Below are positions 37,362 through 46,071 of a stretch of 64,000 bases of DNA, piece after piece. The notes under the pieces are model-generated. The model had not been told where the DNA came from, ran no database searches, and saw only the letters and a list, made by a program, of their open reading frames with translations. The translations under genes and the position numbers were made by a program. Position 1 is the stretch's first letter; the number at the start of each line of letters is the position of its first letter. Source of the stretch: CAYTIB01 sp964437725 (GTDB taxonomy: Bacteria; UBA8248; JACPRG01; G963555815); contig CAYTIB010000026.1 in NCBI GenBank assembly GCA_964437725.1, positions 1 through 64,000 of the forward strand, read 5' to 3'.

Positions 37362-39299
37362 GTGACAAAACCAAAACACCTCGAAGCCGTCCAAAACACT
37401 GAGCGTAATTCTGAAGATACTCTGGGAGCTATCGAGCACGCCCAGGACTGGCTATTCAGCCGCCAGAATCTAGACGAGGGTTACTGGGTGGGCGAGCTAC
37501 AAGCTGATACCACCCTGACATCTGATTACGTCATGTTAAGTGCTTTATTGGGAAGGCTCTCCGATAATATTAAATGGAAGGCTACGCATTACCTTGAGGT
37601 TGAACAACTCCCCGACGGTGGATGGAACACCTACAAAGGGGGGCCGTCGGAGATCAATGCTACCGTCAAGGCTTACTTTGCTCTAAGACTAGCCGGTGTG
37701 AAGGAGGGGCACCCTACGCTAATCCACGCCCGGGAGGCAATACGTCACCTCGGGGGCCTAGAACGGGCCAATGTTTTTACAAAGATCTACCTTGCGCTCA
37801 ATGGACAAATTCAATGGGATCATATCCCTTCTATGCCGGTCGAGCTGATTTTTGCGCCTAACTGGTTGTATATAAATATTTATGAAGTTTCTTACTGGAC
37901 ACGAACGATCATCGTTCCCTTATTCATTATCGCGGCCATCAAGGCTACGGTCCAAACCCTCCCTCCTGGTAGTCTCGACACTCTTTACCTCAAAGGCCCC
38001 TCTAAGGCAGATTGGTTCCACGGAGGGAACCAAAGTCGGACCTTTCTCCGGACACTCTTTCTTATGGGAGACACCGTCTTAAAGTTTCTTGAAAAACATC
38101 AAATATCTGAGATAAGAACCCGAGCTATCCAAAAAGCAGAGGAATGGATACAGAAACACCATTATAAAACCGACGGTTTAGGAGCCATTTTTCCAGCGAT
38201 GGCTAACTCTATTATCGGCATGCATATTCTCGGCTACGACGAACATGAGAATCCTACTATGGCCAAGTCAATCCAGGATTTTGAAAATTTAGTGATTGAG
38301 GAGAACGATCACCTTCGCGTGCAGCCTTGTGTTTCGCCAGTATGGGATACCGCCTTAACATGCTATGCTCTGCTCGAAACCGGCATATCCGAAACCCATC
38401 CCGCACTTACCCGAGCAGCGGAATGGTTATTGAGCAAACAGACCTCCACACACGGAGATTGGAACGTAAAAGCAAGCAGTCTGAATCCAGGTGGCTGGGC
38501 TTTTCAGTTTAATAACGAACTTTACCCCGACAATGACGACACTAGCGCCGTCCTGATGAGCTTGCAACGAATCAAGTTGGAAGATGAGAAAAGGAAAGCG
38601 GAAGCTATTCAACGGGGACTCAACTGGGTTCTAGGTATGCAATGCGACGATGGCGGATGGGCGGCTTTTGAGCGGAACAATAATAAAACTATTCTGAATA
38701 ACATCCCATACGCGGATCATGGTGCCGTTTTAGATCCCAGCACCTCTGATCTGACAGGAAGGGTGCTAGAACTTCTGGGACGCTTCGGGCATAACAAAAA
38801 GACACCTGCTGTTCGCCGGGCTATCCGCTTCCTCAGAAAACAACAAGAGAACGATGGGTGTTGGTATGGCCGCTGGGGAGTCAATTATATCTACGGAACA
38901 CACATCGTCCTACAGGGCCTAGCTAGTGTTAAGGAAGACATGAGTGCGCCCTACATTCGGCGAGCCGTTCAGTGGCTCCTTGACCATCAAAACGAAGACG
39001 GCGGTTGGGGCGAAACCATTGCATCCTATGACGATCCAAACCTTCGTGGTCAAGGTGGCAGCACGGCTTCCCAAACTGCCTGGGGACTCATGGGCTTAAT
39101 GGCTGGTGGAGAGGTGAATCACCCCGCAACAAGGCGCGGCATCGATTTCCTTCTAAACGGGCAAAACTCCGAAGGAACCTGGAATGAGGAGGAATGGACA
39201 GGGACGGGATTTCCCAAAGTCTTCTATCTTCGATACCACTTCTATTGCCATTACTTTCCTCTAACAGCCCTCGGGCGCTATCATCAACTTACACGGTGA
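37362..39299 (+). CDS. shc: Squalene-hopene cyclase
   Basis: A 645-residue membrane-associated triterpene cyclase that converts squalene to hopene. The protonating DxDD motif is Asp390-Asn-Asp392-Asp393 followed by Thr. Several QW repeats are visible, such as QLPDGGWNTY, QCDDGGWAAF, QENDGCWYGRWG and QNEDGGWGE. Length is normal. GTG start without a strong ribosome site. The stop overlaps the hpnG start (GTGA). The mevalonate or squalene-forming genes are not in the window. Confidence 0.95.
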   Translation: MTKPKHLEAVQNTERNSEDTLGAIEHAQDWLFSRQNLDEGYWVGELQADTTLTSDYVMLSALLGRLSDNIKWKATHYLEVEQLPDGGWNTYKGGPSEINATVKAYFALRLAGVKEGHPTLIHAREAIRHLGGLERANVFTKIYLALNGQIQWDHIPSMPVELIFAPNWLYINIYEVSYWTRTIIVPLFIIAAIKATVQTLPPGSLDTLYLKGPSKADWFHGGNQSRTFLRTLFLMGDTVLKFLEKHQISEIRTRAIQKAEEWIQKHHYKTDGLGAIFPAMANSIIGMHILGYDEHENPTMAKSIQDFENLVIEENDHLRVQPCVSPVWDTALTCYALLETGISETHPALTRAAEWLLSKQTSTHGDWNVKASSLNPGGWAFQFNNELYPDNDDTSAVLMSLQRIKLEDEKRKAEAIQRGLNWVLGMQCDDGGWAAFERNNNKTILNNIPYADHGAVLDPSTSDLTGRVLELLGRFGHNKKTPAVRRAIRFLRKQQENDGCWYGRWGVNYIYGTHIVLQGLASVKEDMSAPYIRRAVQWLLDHQNEDGGWGETIASYDDPNLRGQGGSTASQTAWGLMGLMAGGEVNHPATRRGIDFLLNGQNSEGTWNEEEWTGTGFPKVFYLRYHFYCHYFPLTALGRYHQLTR

Positions 39300-40042
39300 A
39301 CTTAGGCACCCAACAAAATTTCGATTTTACCATTGGCGTAATAAGTGCCTTTTCGTTAGAAGTCTCCTCCCTCGCAGCAAGTCTTCTTGATCCTCAGATT
39401 ATCGATCTTAATGGAAGAAAAGCCTGGGAAGGCCACTTGGGTATTTCAAATGTTTTGATCCTCCCGGGAGGAATGGGTCCCCAAAAAGCTGCAGATGCGG
39501 CACACACGTTAATCTCAAAAGGTGTCTCTGCCATATTGTGTTCTGGAACAGCTGGAGCCTTAGATCCTAATCTGCAGATGGGCGACCTTGTAATCGCTGA
39601 TTGGGTAATGGATGCAAAGGATATAAACAGCAAATTCGAATGTGATTCCAATTGGAACACGGAAGCAAAGCGCAAAGCAGAACAAGACGATTTCCGCATT
39701 GCAAATGGGGGTGTGATCAGCGTTGATACACCAGTCTTCACTCCCAAAGAGAAAGGTGTCCTTCGAAAAGATTCAGGTGGGTCTGCCGTAGACATGGAGA
39801 GCGCCACTGTGAGAAGACTGGCAAGCGGAATACCGTTTTTATCCGTTCGGGTCATCACAGACGACGCTCATACTGTGCTACCGAATTTTCATAAGGGGTG
39901 GAATCATCCGTTGCGTACGATGAAAGACGGAGCCAGTTTTTTGGTCCGCATCGTTAGCATGCGGCGTTCTTTACGAATACTTCAAAAGTTTTTGACTCTT
40001 CTTCTCACCGATTTTTCCCCGACTAGCGTTAACCAAAGGTAG
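39296..40042 (+). CDS. hpnG: HpnG-type nucleoside phosphorylase for hopanoid side-chain synthesis
   Basis: A 248-residue phosphorylase of the MTA/SAH nucleosidase superfamily. The frame is open from 39194, but a GTG at 39296 overlaps the shc stop and begins where family similarity starts (FTIGVISAFSLE). Motifs are ILPGGMGPQKA, CSGTAGALDP, ISVDTPVFTPKEK and VDMESATVRR. HpnG releases adenine from adenosylhopane to give phosphoribosylhopane. Its coupling to shc supports that role. HpnH, which makes adenosylhopane, is not in the window. Confidence 0.85.
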   Translation: MNLGTQQNFDFTIGVISAFSLEVSSLAASLLDPQIIDLNGRKAWEGHLGISNVLILPGGMGPQKAADAAHTLISKGVSAILCSGTAGALDPNLQMGDLVIADWVMDAKDINSKFECDSNWNTEAKRKAEQDDFRIANGGVISVDTPVFTPKEKGVLRKDSGGSAVDMESATVRRLASGIPFLSVRVITDDAHTVLPNFHKGWNHPLRTMKDGASFLVRIVSMRRSLRILQKFLTLLLTDFSPTSVNQR

Positions 40043-40084
40043 AGGAAAAATTGTCTATCACCTTAGAGGCTGACTACTTCTCCC

Positions 40085-41275
40085 ATGTCCCAAAAGCTAT
40101 TTAAGGCATTAGTATTTGCAGTTCTTCCCGCCATTTCCCTGGTTCTTGTAGGAGAACTGGGAGCGAGATTACTTTTATTTTTTCGATATGGGAATGATCC
40201 GATGTGGTTAATTGCACCATTTGGCTGGCAGGAGGGTGATCGCCATGCTGGTGATTCAGCCCGCCGTCACTCGGATGATTTGGCCCGGGTGCGAAGAGGA
40301 GTAAAGCAGTCCTCCAAACTCGTAACAATATTCATGGGTCCAACCAGATGGAAAGGGAACATCCAATTTGATTTTTATGACACCTGCGAGGGGCGAACTA
40401 TTTTCTTCCGATTCAATAAGCTTGGATACCGAGGCCCAGACTGGACAGAACGTCCTGCTGAAAATACCCTTCGAATTCTGGCTTTAGGAGGTTCTAGCAC
40501 TCTGGGAGTAACTAATCCAGAGGACAAGGCCTGGCCGTTTTTGTTGGAAAAAGCTTTTCGGATGAAAAGTGGAAAACGTGTCGAGGTTCTCAACGGGGGC
40601 CGAAATGCGGAAAAACTTGAACAAATCACCTCAGCCTACAAAAAAAGACTAAGCGATCTGGGTGCTCAGATGGTCATCTATTATGGCGGATATAATGAGG
40701 TAGCTGTAGACTCGCTTCTTTACATGGATGTTTCCCGAATGATTGACCACCTAAACAAAAAAATTCTGCCGTGGCTTTACAAAACAATCTACTCCCGCTC
40801 CATGCTATATACAATCCTCCTAGAGAAGTATGCCAATTGGCGTGTACTTTCGAATTCAAAAGCACTGGTGCCAAACTTCAGTTTTTACATAAAACAGTTA
40901 AAAAAGTTCGCCCAAGAGGTCAATCTGAAGAGGGCAAACCTGCTTATTGTCATCCAGGAAAATCGGTTGCCTTGGGGAAAGGATCTGTCGGAACTCAATT
41001 TGCAGGATACCGAGGCGGTGAAGGCTTACGTTACCAAACCAGTTAAAAGCGGATTCAGACTTCCTCAATCGATCCGAATGCGCCAACACCACATCCTCAT
41101 GGAAGCCTTACGGCGCTTACCTTCCGATGCATTCCCGGGAAACGTTCGTGTCATCGACTCGAGTGATGTGATCGCTAGATATCCAGACCGTGAAAAGATT
41201 TTCTGTGATCCGATTCACCTAACTGACCTGGGAAATTCCATTTTAATGAAATCACTTGTTCCGTTTATTCCGTAG
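40085..41275 (+). CDS. SGNH-like (GDSL family) protein with N-terminal membrane anchor
   Basis: A 396-residue protein with one hydrophobic helix (about 9-32) and an extracytoplasmic domain. SGNH blocks are visible: ILALGGSSTLGV with the nucleophile Ser near 138, YGGYNEV with the Asn and a C-terminal CDPIHLTDLGN holding the Asp-x2-His pair. Such proteins deacylate or transfer acyl groups on lipids or glycans. It lies 42 bases after hpnG, so a link to hopanoid or envelope lipid modification is possible but unproved. Confidence 0.78.
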   Translation: MSQKLFKALVFAVLPAISLVLVGELGARLLLFFRYGNDPMWLIAPFGWQEGDRHAGDSARRHSDDLARVRRGVKQSSKLVTIFMGPTRWKGNIQFDFYDTCEGRTIFFRFNKLGYRGPDWTERPAENTLRILALGGSSTLGVTNPEDKAWPFLLEKAFRMKSGKRVEVLNGGRNAEKLEQITSAYKKRLSDLGAQMVIYYGGYNEVAVDSLLYMDVSRMIDHLNKKILPWLYKTIYSRSMLYTILLEKYANWRVLSNSKALVPNFSFYIKQLKKFAQEVNLKRANLLIVIQENRLPWGKDLSELNLQDTEAVKAYVTKPVKSGFRLPQSIRMRQHHILMEALRRLPSDAFPGNVRVIDSSDVIARYPDREKIFCDPIHLTDLGNSILMKSLVPFIP

Positions 41276-41460
41276 TCTCTTTTCTAGTTGATTCGTGAAG
41301 TACCATCCTCGTGCAGGATAACGGAAAAGTTCGAAAGGTCGGGGAAGTTCTCAGTAACGAGTTTAGTCCCGTTTTCTTCCATCAATAGCCCCTTGGTTCG
41401 CTGAAAACGAAATAGACCTCAAGTGTTGGAAACCTAGTGAGTCTCCTGCCGGGAGAACCC

Positions 41461-41988
41461 TTATTCCCTTCCTAACGCCACCATGTCTTCGGCATCGCCC
41501 CCTTCAGGGAAGGGACCCTGTTTGAGTTCTATCAGTTTGGTATCCTCTTCGATGAACTCAATGGAATGCCCCTCCATTAGCAGGATGAAGTCAAAGGGTC
41601 TTAGATCTACATCTCCAAGGTGATCTCCCTCTCGTGCATAGACGCCTATGCGCCCCAACCCCCTTTGGCACATCATAAGCTGAAACTTGCTGTCCCCCGG
41701 TACGGGAGACAAAATCTTATGATAGTGAGGTTTTACCTTCGAACCTTGCTCCCGGTTTAGCAGAACTACCTGAAGAGGAAGCTGGTCTTCTGTGAGGTGA
41801 GCCTTTGTATAGGTGTCCATGTCTATCTTGGACAAATCGTAATGACGAGCCATGTGGGCTTTATCTTCTTCGCTCTCTATTTTTGGCGGAAACTTAGAAT
41901 ACTCCTCCAGGTCTCCCCGTATCAACACAGCAACAGTCCTACCATCTTTGGCCTTAAAGTACTGCACCTGATCAGAATCAACCTGCAC
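41461..41988 (-). CDS. Cupin-like protein of unknown function
   Basis: A 175-residue soluble protein with a GTG start behind GGGGAG. The central part has a cupin-type metal signature (SKVKPHYHK near 105) and later an RPFDFILLMEGHSIEF segment with a second His. No partner domain is visible. It stands alone between convergent and divergent neighbours. The substrate and even enzymatic activity are unknown. Confidence 0.65.
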   Translation of the reverse strand: MQVDSDQVQYFKAKDGRTVAVLIRGDLEEYSKFPPKIESEEDKAHMARHYDLSKIDMDTYTKAHLTEDQLPLQVVLLNREQGSKVKPHYHKILSPVPGDSKFQLMMCQRGLGRIGVYAREGDHLGDVDLRPFDFILLMEGHSIEFIEEDTKLIELKQGPFPEGGDAEDMVALGRE

Positions 41989-42173
41989 AATTTTCTCCCC
42001 AATTTACACTTCACTATAAATCTTGAATAACGAGCGTGACCTGCATTATAAAAGGACTGAGTCATATTGTCAGAAGATGTTAGAATCCTCCGCTATACAA
42101 ACTAGCGATCCTGAATTTTCAGATCAACCTTCAACGTGGAAATGAGTCCGCCTCTAAAGATGAAAGGTCTAAA

Positions 42174-42773
42174 ATGGAGCTAAAAGACATTGTTAGGGTT
42201 AATTGGATGTACAGAGCTTTTTATCCCTACATTGCTCGCCAGATCCTGGACGAGTACGGCCATACCTCAGGGCAGGCTCTCGAGATGGGACCCTATGCAC
42301 CTGGTATCTCCGTGGCTTTATTGGAAAGTGCACCGGATTTAGAGATTACTATTGGGGACAACACACCGAACCTTCACTCGCATTTTAAAGATTATCTTGA
42401 TCAAGCAGGTGTGTTGGAAAAGGTTCATCTGGATGAAGCCAACGTCGAAGCTCTACCCTATAAAGATGAAAGTTTTAATTTGGTGTATTTTCGTGGCGCC
42501 CTTTTTTTTGTATGGGATCCGGTAAAACTCCTACGGGAAGGGCACCGTGTTCTCAAACCGGGGGGAGTGGCCTTCATCGGAGGGGGATTCGGGGCAACCG
42601 CCCCGAACGAAGAAATCGACCAAATCGCCGAAGAAGCCCGTGAGCTCAACCGAAAGCTCGGAAAGAAAGTGGTGACCTATGAGGAAGCCGAAACCTTTAT
42701 CCGAGAGGCGGGGGTTTCAGAAAAATCCCAACTAGACAAAAGGCATGGTCTATGGGTCGTAATTCGGAAATGA
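42174..42773 (+). CDS. Class I SAM-dependent methyltransferase (type 11)
   Basis: A 199-residue methyltransferase. Motif I is degenerate (ALEMGPYAPGISVALLE near 36-52), followed by an acidic residue after ITIGDN, VEALPYKDESFNLVYFRG (motif II) and VLKPGGVAFIGGGFG (motif III). An AAAGGT site precedes the ATG. The target is unknown. It is convergent with the GlcD-type oxidase gene. Confidence 0.85.
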   Translation: MELKDIVRVNWMYRAFYPYIARQILDEYGHTSGQALEMGPYAPGISVALLESAPDLEITIGDNTPNLHSHFKDYLDQAGVLEKVHLDEANVEALPYKDESFNLVYFRGALFFVWDPVKLLREGHRVLKPGGVAFIGGGFGATAPNEEIDQIAEEARELNRKLGKKVVTYEEAETFIREAGVSEKSQLDKRHGLWVVIRK

Positions 42774-42834
42774 TACCCTGAGCACACCGGGAGGCTCACA
42801 GACAAATATGGACGGCTCTCTGGGCACCTTCTAT

Positions 42835-44229
42835 TCAGTGTTTCACTGGCCAAAAGACTTTGCCAGGGTTCATGACGTTATGGGGATCGAAGACCGCTTT
42901 GATTTGTTTTTGAAGCTCGATAAGGTGAGGAGGCTGTTCCAGAGCTAAAAATTCGGACTTTGTGATCCCGATCCCGTGCTCGCCCGACAGTGTACCACCC
43001 ATTTCGACCACTGATTCAAAGATATCTCGCACCGCCTCCATTGCACTAGCCATCTTCTCTGCATCGCGCTCGTCCGTCATCACATTCACATGCAGATTAC
43101 CGTCTCCTGCATGTCCGAAAGTTATTATCAGGTGCCCCCAACGATCGCCTATCTCCTGAAGCCGCTTTATCATCTGAGGAATGCGTGAACGGGGCACTAC
43201 GATGTCTTCGTTAATCTTTGTAGGCTGAATATGAAGAATCGCGTTCGCCAAACTCGTTCGGACCATCATCAGTTTTGACATCTCTTCGGGAGACTCTGCG
43301 ACACGGATGGGATCGGCTCCCCTTTTCCGGCAAACTTCTCGTATTCGTTCGAGTTGGGGTATGATGGAGTCTCTCGGCCCATCAACTTGAATGAGAAGCA
43401 AAGCTTCTGCATCTAATGGTAGCCCTGCATTAAGGTGATGTTCCGCCGCCTGGATGCAATGCTTGTCGAGAAACTCAAGTGTGGATGGGATAATTCGAGC
43501 TGCGATAATCTGTGAGACTGTTTCCGAAGCCGCCAGTAGGCCGGGAAAAGCAGCTAACATTAAACCGGTGGCCTCAGGCTTTGGTATTAATCGTAGAATC
43601 ATTTCTGTAATGACACCAAGGGTTCCTTCTGATCCCACCAGAAGTTTTGTAAGGTCGTATCCAACCACACCCTTTACAGTCCGTACACCTGTACGAATTC
43701 GACCGAAAGCTGGCGTAATGGCTTCCAGACCCAAGATGTAGTCTTTCGTCACACCGTACTTCACCCCACGAGGGCCACCAGCACACATGGCCGCGTTGCC
43801 CCCTAAAGTACAAGCCGATTTGCTAGCCGGATCTGGCGGATAAAAAAGCCCTCTTTTCTCTACCTCAGTCTGAAACTGTCCTGTGATTAAACCTGGTTCT
43901 ACTACAGCCAGAAGGTTTTCCTCGTCGATCTCCTTGATCCGATTCATGGCCACAAGGTCAAGCAAGATCCCCTGTCGGACGGGAATAGCCCCGCCGGTAG
44001 TACTGGTCCCCGCCCCTCGAGGGGTAATAGGAATTTTTTCTTCGTGGGCAAAACGGACAAGAGCCTCTACTTCGTCGGCCGAAGAGGCAAGTACGACAAC
44101 GTCCGGGACAGATTCTGCCCGCTGGGTACCATCCCGGGCATAGGTAATCCGTTCCTCGATGGTCTCGAGTACCCGATCCGATGGAACCATCTTTCGCAAT
44201 CGCTCTAAGGAAGCATCCGAAATCGCCAT
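42835..44229 (-). CDS. GlcD/D-lactate-dehydrogenase-type FAD-linked oxidase
   Basis: A 464-residue FAD enzyme of the glycolate oxidase GlcD/D-2-hydroxyacid dehydrogenase family. The ATG at 44229 (MAISDASLERL) starts like family members; a TTG 36 bases upstream is less likely. The FAD-binding domain has PRGAGTSTTGGAIP and ACTLGGNAAMCAGGPRGVKYG. The C-terminal domain has FGHAGDGNLHVN, with metal-site His residues, and SGEHGIG. It oxidises a D-2-hydroxyacid and passes electrons to the respiratory chain. It follows the OsmC-like selenoprotein gene on the same strand after 78 bases. Confidence 0.9.
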   Translation of the reverse strand: MAISDASLERLRKMVPSDRVLETIEERITYARDGTQRAESVPDVVVLASSADEVEALVRFAHEEKIPITPRGAGTSTTGGAIPVRQGILLDLVAMNRIKEIDEENLLAVVEPGLITGQFQTEVEKRGLFYPPDPASKSACTLGGNAAMCAGGPRGVKYGVTKDYILGLEAITPAFGRIRTGVRTVKGVVGYDLTKLLVGSEGTLGVITEMILRLIPKPEATGLMLAAFPGLLAASETVSQIIAARIIPSTLEFLDKHCIQAAEHHLNAGLPLDAEALLLIQVDGPRDSIIPQLERIREVCRKRGADPIRVAESPEEMSKLMMVRTSLANAILHIQPTKINEDIVVPRSRIPQMIKRLQEIGDRWGHLIITFGHAGDGNLHVNVMTDERDAEKMASAMEAVRDIFESVVEMGGTLSGEHGIGITKSEFLALEQPPHLIELQKQIKAVFDPHNVMNPGKVFWPVKH

Positions 44230-44307
44230 AATAACCAATCTATCACTGAGGAGGTCTTCTACCAAATTGGTCGAAAATCCTAACGATACAGCATGACGAG
44301 ATTTCCT

Positions 44308-44895
44308 TCACCTGAGCAGACTAGCACTTAACTCTTTTCCGTTAACTATAATGATGTTTTTAAGCGGAACAGCGGTTTGGACCAAGTTTTCGGCAAAACA
44401 ACCGCCCTTTGCGTTGCGTATCAGCTTACATAGATCATCCTCGGGGGCTGATGATTTGATTTCGAAAAACGTGCGGACCTCCCGGCAACCACTTTTGATG
44501 TCACCCCTGAGAACCGATCCACTGCGGAAGTAATCCATTTCCACCCTCACGCTTGCGGCATCCAAATCTATCTTCATCATTGAAGCAAACCGCTTCACCT
44601 GGGTAAGCAGTCAGGCCCCGATGCCCCCAGCTAGGTAAGTAAGCGGCTGGGGGTATTTGCCGTCCCCGCCGAGGATCGGTGGTTCGTCGACATAGAATGT
44701 CTGGTTTGCACCAATCAACTCGGGTTCTTCCTGAGCCCCACTTTGCCCTGGATACTCATCTTCATTCTTGGTAATTTCCTGATATCCAACTACTTCATGC
44801 ACCAAGGAGTCACTTGCTTTACAGTCCACAACAACGTACGCGATCAGCTCATTATTCTCTCTGCCAGGGAAATCAGGATTAGCTTTTGCATTCAT
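44308..44895 (-). CDS. OsmC-like selenoprotein (UGA at 44613-44611 read as Sec)
   Basis: Two open parts in one frame, 44895-44614 and 44610-44308, are split by a single TGA. Read through, they give 195 residues. The UGA falls at residue 95 in GGIGA-U-LLTQV, exactly where OsmC/Ohr proteins have the peroxidatic Cys after Gly-Ala and before the long central helix. The second conserved Cys is present at 166 (GGCFAENLV), 71 residues on, as expected for the resolving Cys. DEPPILGGDGKYPQPL before the Sec is the conserved OsmC loop. The ATG follows GAGGAGG. A perfect hairpin stands 13 bases after the UGA. The protein probably reduces organic hydroperoxides. It follows oppD-oppF on the same strand. 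Confidence 0.9.
44581..44597 (-). promoter_or_regulatory. SECIS hairpin of the OsmC-like selenoprotein
   Basis: On the coding strand, TGAAGC and GCTTCA form a perfect six-base-pair stem around the loop GGTTT. The stem begins 13 bases after the UGA and the loop 20 bases after it. A small loop starting with GG at this distance is the classic bacterial SECIS layout, close to the GGUCU loop of E. coli fdhF. The hairpin lies within coding sequence and encodes VKRFASM. Confidence 0.8.
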
Positions 44896-45070
44896 TCGTA
44901 CCTCCTCAAAGGAATATAGGAATAGGATCTCCTTTGCCCTTCAGTCAAGATCAACATTGACAACTGGAAGGGAAAATCATTCCACCATTAAGTCGGGAAT
45001 TCGATCGCTTAGCCTCCTTAGAGTTTTCTTTCTTTTTAAGGAAGTTTTCTTTGAATCGTCAGAAAGAAGC

Positions 45071-46057
45071 CTACCCTCTGAGATGACAAGCCAGGAGACG
45101 ATCATCTTCGAGTCGACGAAGCTCAGGGACTTCAGTTTTACAGCGGTCTTCCGCAATCGGGCAGCGGGTGTGGAAGACGCATCCAAGAGGTGGATTAATG
45201 GGACTTGGGATATCACCTCCTAAAACTATACGTTCTTTTTTCACCCTGGGATCGGGAATGGGAACGGCAGAGAGTAATGCCTCAGTATAAGGATGAAGGG
45301 GATCACCATAAAGCTGATCATTGACGGCAACTTCAACAAGATTTCCTAAGTACATTACCGCGATCCGATGGCTTATATGTCGAACTACACTAAGGTCATG
45401 AGCAATAATTAGATAGCTTAAACCCATCTCTTGCTGAAGCTCTTCCAGAAGGTTGATCACCTGGGCCTGGATAGAAACATCCAGAGCCGAGACTGGTTCA
45501 TCACCGATGACAAACTCTGGGTTAAGCGCAAGAACCCGGGCAATACCTATGCGCTGTCGTTGCCCCCCACTAAACTCGTGAGGGTAGCGCCGCAGGTGAT
45601 CTGATGATAAGCCCACACGCATGAGTAGCGCTTCTACCCGATCCTCGCGTTCTTGGCCATAAGCGATCCTGTGGATGGCAAAGGGTTCTCCCACAATACT
45701 GCCAACAGTCATCCTGGGGTTCAAAGAAGCATAGGGATCCTGAAAAATAATTTGCATCCGACGGCGTAACGCTCGGAGCTCATCCTTTCCAGCCTGGAGC
45801 ACATCTTGACCGTCGAAGAGGACCCGACCACTGGTGGGCTCAATCAACCGAAGAATAGACCGGCCCGCAGTAGATTTCCCCGATCCACTTTCTCCCACAA
45901 GACTAAGGGTTTCTCCTTTTTGAATGGAAAAACTGATACCGTCTACAGCCTTAACCTCTCCAATCGTCTTGCCGAAAACGCCCCCTCGTAAGGGAAAATG
46001 TTTTTTTAAGTCCTCGACCTCAAGTAGAGGATTACTCTTCGAAACATTGTTAGCCAT
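45071..46057 (-). CDS. oppF: Oligopeptide/dipeptide ABC transporter ATPase, OppF/DppF type
   Basis: A 328-residue ATPase. The frame opens at 46120, but the ATG at 46057 (MANNVSKSN) lies 14 bases after the oppD stop with AAAGGC before it. Walker A is GESGSGKST, signature FSGGQRQR, Walker B FVIGDEPVSALD. The N-terminal HFPLRGGVFG and C-terminal oligopeptide-binding-type tail with CVFHTRCPIAEDRC mark the OppF/DppF group; the Cys-rich tail can hold a 4Fe-4S cluster. It pairs with OppD. No permease or binding-protein genes adjoin. Confidence 0.92.
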   Translation of the reverse strand: MANNVSKSNPLLEVEDLKKHFPLRGGVFGKTIGEVKAVDGISFSIQKGETLSLVGESGSGKSTAGRSILRLIEPTSGRVLFDGQDVLQAGKDELRALRRRMQIIFQDPYASLNPRMTVGSIVGEPFAIHRIAYGQEREDRVEALLMRVGLSSDHLRRYPHEFSGGQRQRIGIARVLALNPEFVIGDEPVSALDVSIQAQVINLLEELQQEMGLSYLIIAHDLSVVRHISHRIAVMYLGNLVEVAVNDQLYGDPLHPYTEALLSAVPIPDPRVKKERIVLGGDIPSPINPPLGCVFHTRCPIAEDRCKTEVPELRRLEDDRLLACHLRG

Positions 46058-46071
46058 AAGGCGAAAGCCTT

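Noticed and set aside
39194..39295. An N-terminal extension of HpnG from 39194
   Set aside because: The extra residues are translated from within shc in another frame and show no signal or family similarity.
41284..41382. A 32-residue frame on the minus strand downstream of the cupin gene
   Set aside because: Its composition is plausible, but it has no ribosome site and is too short to support.
44308..44598. A separate 96-residue protein starting at 44598
   Set aside because: It would begin right after the OsmC active-site position; it is the C-terminal part of the read-through selenoprotein.
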